NCBI GenBank assembly: GCA_025997595.1
Contig: BNUU01000019.1
Coordinates: 1 to 31,878, forward strand
Length of the DNA stretch: 31,878 nucleotides
From: Spirochaetia bacterium
Lineage (GTDB): Bacteria > Spirochaetota > Spirochaetia > Treponematales > Breznakiellaceae
Reading direction: 5' to 3'
This document shows, piece after piece, positions 30,996 through 31,878 of this stretch. How positions within the stretch are numbered: the stretch's first letter is position 1; every line of letters begins with the position of its first letter. The notes under the pieces were generated by a model. The model saw nothing but the letters and a program-made list of their open reading frames with translations, did not search any database and had not been told where the DNA came from. The position numbers were made by a program, and so were the translations under genes.

Positions 30996-31878
30996 TTAGA
31001 AATTCTCAAGGGCAGTAGCGGCGAGGGACTGCTGCCGGATGAGCGCTTTGTGACGGTTGAGTTCGGCCAGTGCCTCAACCGCCTGGTGGACCTCCTGCTG
31101 GAGGATGACCGGGTTGTAGCGTTGGTAACGCCGGGTCAGTTCAGCCTTGACCGTGTCCGGGAGGTCGGCTGACAGCATGAGCCGTTGGTAGGGGCTCATG
31201 GGTTTGTCATACACCTTACGGATTCTGGATCCGACCCGAGTCTTGGTAATCAGTTTGATGGTGGGGAGGAAATAATTCAAGAGCGGGCAGAGGGAATGGT
31301 AGACACGGGCGAGGGCCTCCCGCTCGGAGGGGGTGTCGAGGCGGGCATAGCCGATGTATTCCCTGACACACTTGAAATTTTTCTGCTCGACGAAGCAGTT
31401 GTCGTTTTTCTTGTAGGGGCGGGAACGGGTAAAGGTGATGCGGTTGGCATTGCACCAGGCAAGGAGGGTGCGGTTGATAAATTCGCTGCCATTGTCGCTA
31501 TCAATGCCCAGAAGGGGGAATGGGAGGAGTTGGGGGAGAGAAGAGAGTCCCTCAAAAGTCCATTTTTGAGCTTTATTGAGCAGCGCGAAGAGTTCAACCC
31601 AGCCGGAAGCGACATCAGTAGCGGTTAACGTAAGGCAAAACTCCCCCGCGTCCCGGTTTCCGCAATGATGGACGGTGTCCACCTCGAAAAATCCCGGTTT
31701 GCGGTCATCCCAGGGGTAATGGGTTCTGACCTGAATATGCTTTTTCAGCAGATTCCCCGGTTTCGTCCCGCTGATTCCCCTGATAGCCAACTTCTTTCGG
31801 TCTTCCTTCAGGGCCCGGTCGATGGTCGCCGGGCTTATCTTAAGGAGTTTGGCCCTGATGTCCGCCGTGATATGAAAG
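30996..31878 (-). CDS. Integrase-core (rve) DDE transposase, partial
   Basis: At least 294 residues; the frame stays open to the window edge, so the N-terminus is missing. The first visible part (KLLKISPATIDRALKEDRKK) is a helix-turn-helix DNA-binding region. The catalytic core follows with Asp in GFFEVDTVHHCG, Asp in LLGIDSDNGSEFIN, and Glu in NDNCFVEQKN: a DDE triad. The sequence resembles transposases annotated as ISNCY/integrase-core types with the TKPGNLLKKHIQVRTHYPW linker. No frameshift is visible, so the element may be active. Its 3' end carries direct repeats and a palindrome. Confidence 0.88.
   Translation of the reverse strand, partial: FHITADIRAKLLKISPATIDRALKEDRKKLAIRGISGTKPGNLLKKHIQVRTHYPWDDRKPGFFEVDTVHHCGNRDAGEFCLTLTATDVASGWVELFALLNKAQKWTFEGLSSLPQLLPFPLLGIDSDNGSEFINRTLLAWCNANRITFTRSRPYKKNDNCFVEQKNFKCVREYIGYARLDTPSEREALARVYHSLCPLLNYFLPTIKLITKTRVGSRIRKVYDKPMSPYQRLMLSADLPDTVKAELTRRYQRYNPVILQQEVHQAVEALAELNRHKALIRQQSLAATALENF

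Noticed and set aside
1..31878. CRISPR array or tRNA genes
   Set aside because: No regularly spaced repeats with spacers, and no cloverleaf with a CCA-type acceptor end found by eye on either strand.

Overview
The window looks like a chromosomal segment of a spirochaete of the Treponema type. The 5' end of its 16S rRNA (1-49, minus strand) has the spirochaetal start of the molecule, and the gene families (DUF4912 beside a GH57 enzyme, an Rnf-like cluster, Treponema-style MetRS) fit. Most genes are GC-rich by eye; 6250-9650 is clearly AT-rich and looks acquired. The organism assignment is inference.

Layout. 1-434: 16S start, about 350 nt leader full of hairpins, and a strong rRNA promoter, all reading leftward. 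716-4344 (minus): a small helical repeat protein, a GH57 branching-type enzyme, its DUF4912 partner, and an HTH protein. 4421-5005 (plus): a VWA protein, divergent from the HTH gene. 5172-10821 (plus): an accessory island with a WYL-domain regulator, an EEP-family nuclease, an 829-residue helical/TPR/beta-helix protein and a 301-residue orphan. The first and last of these units have the same operator-promoter, so the set looks like one WYL-controlled regulon and is a candidate undescribed defence or stress system. 10849-14320 (minus): a FemAB-like transferase and metG. 14381-18342 (minus): a sugar ABC importer (lipoprotein, two permeases) and a TauE/SafE-type exporter. 18485-21240 (plus): a sulfatase and a ROK regulator. 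The region between the two contains two overlapping palindromic operators, which suggests a sulfated-glycan uptake and desulfation locus. 21237-23156 (minus): a GH57 4-alpha-glucanotransferase homologue without the usual catalytic residues. 23271-29527 (minus): a tightly overlapped operon of a DUF212 protein, a large membrane protein, and rnfC-D-G-E-A. 29592-30608 (plus): an RluC/RluD-type pseudouridine synthase. 30609-31878: non-coding DNA with a 170-bp register-true hairpin element, IS-end repeats, and a truncated integrase-core transposase.

Two results stand out. First, the Rnf-like operon is made of intact, translationally coupled reading frames, yet almost every classical cofactor motif is missing: the RnfC FMN/NADH site, the RnfD and RnfG flavinylation threonines, the RnfA and RnfE cluster cysteines, and the whole RnfB subunit. 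Only the two [4Fe-4S] motifs of RnfC remain. Second, short hairpin-forming repeats sit inside reading frames (FemAB, RnfA, the membrane protein, the GH57 homologue) without breaking them, and in opposite orientations. Three genes also have a sigma70-like -10 box only 6-7 nt before the start codon and no Shine-Dalgarno sequence, which suggests leaderless mRNAs.
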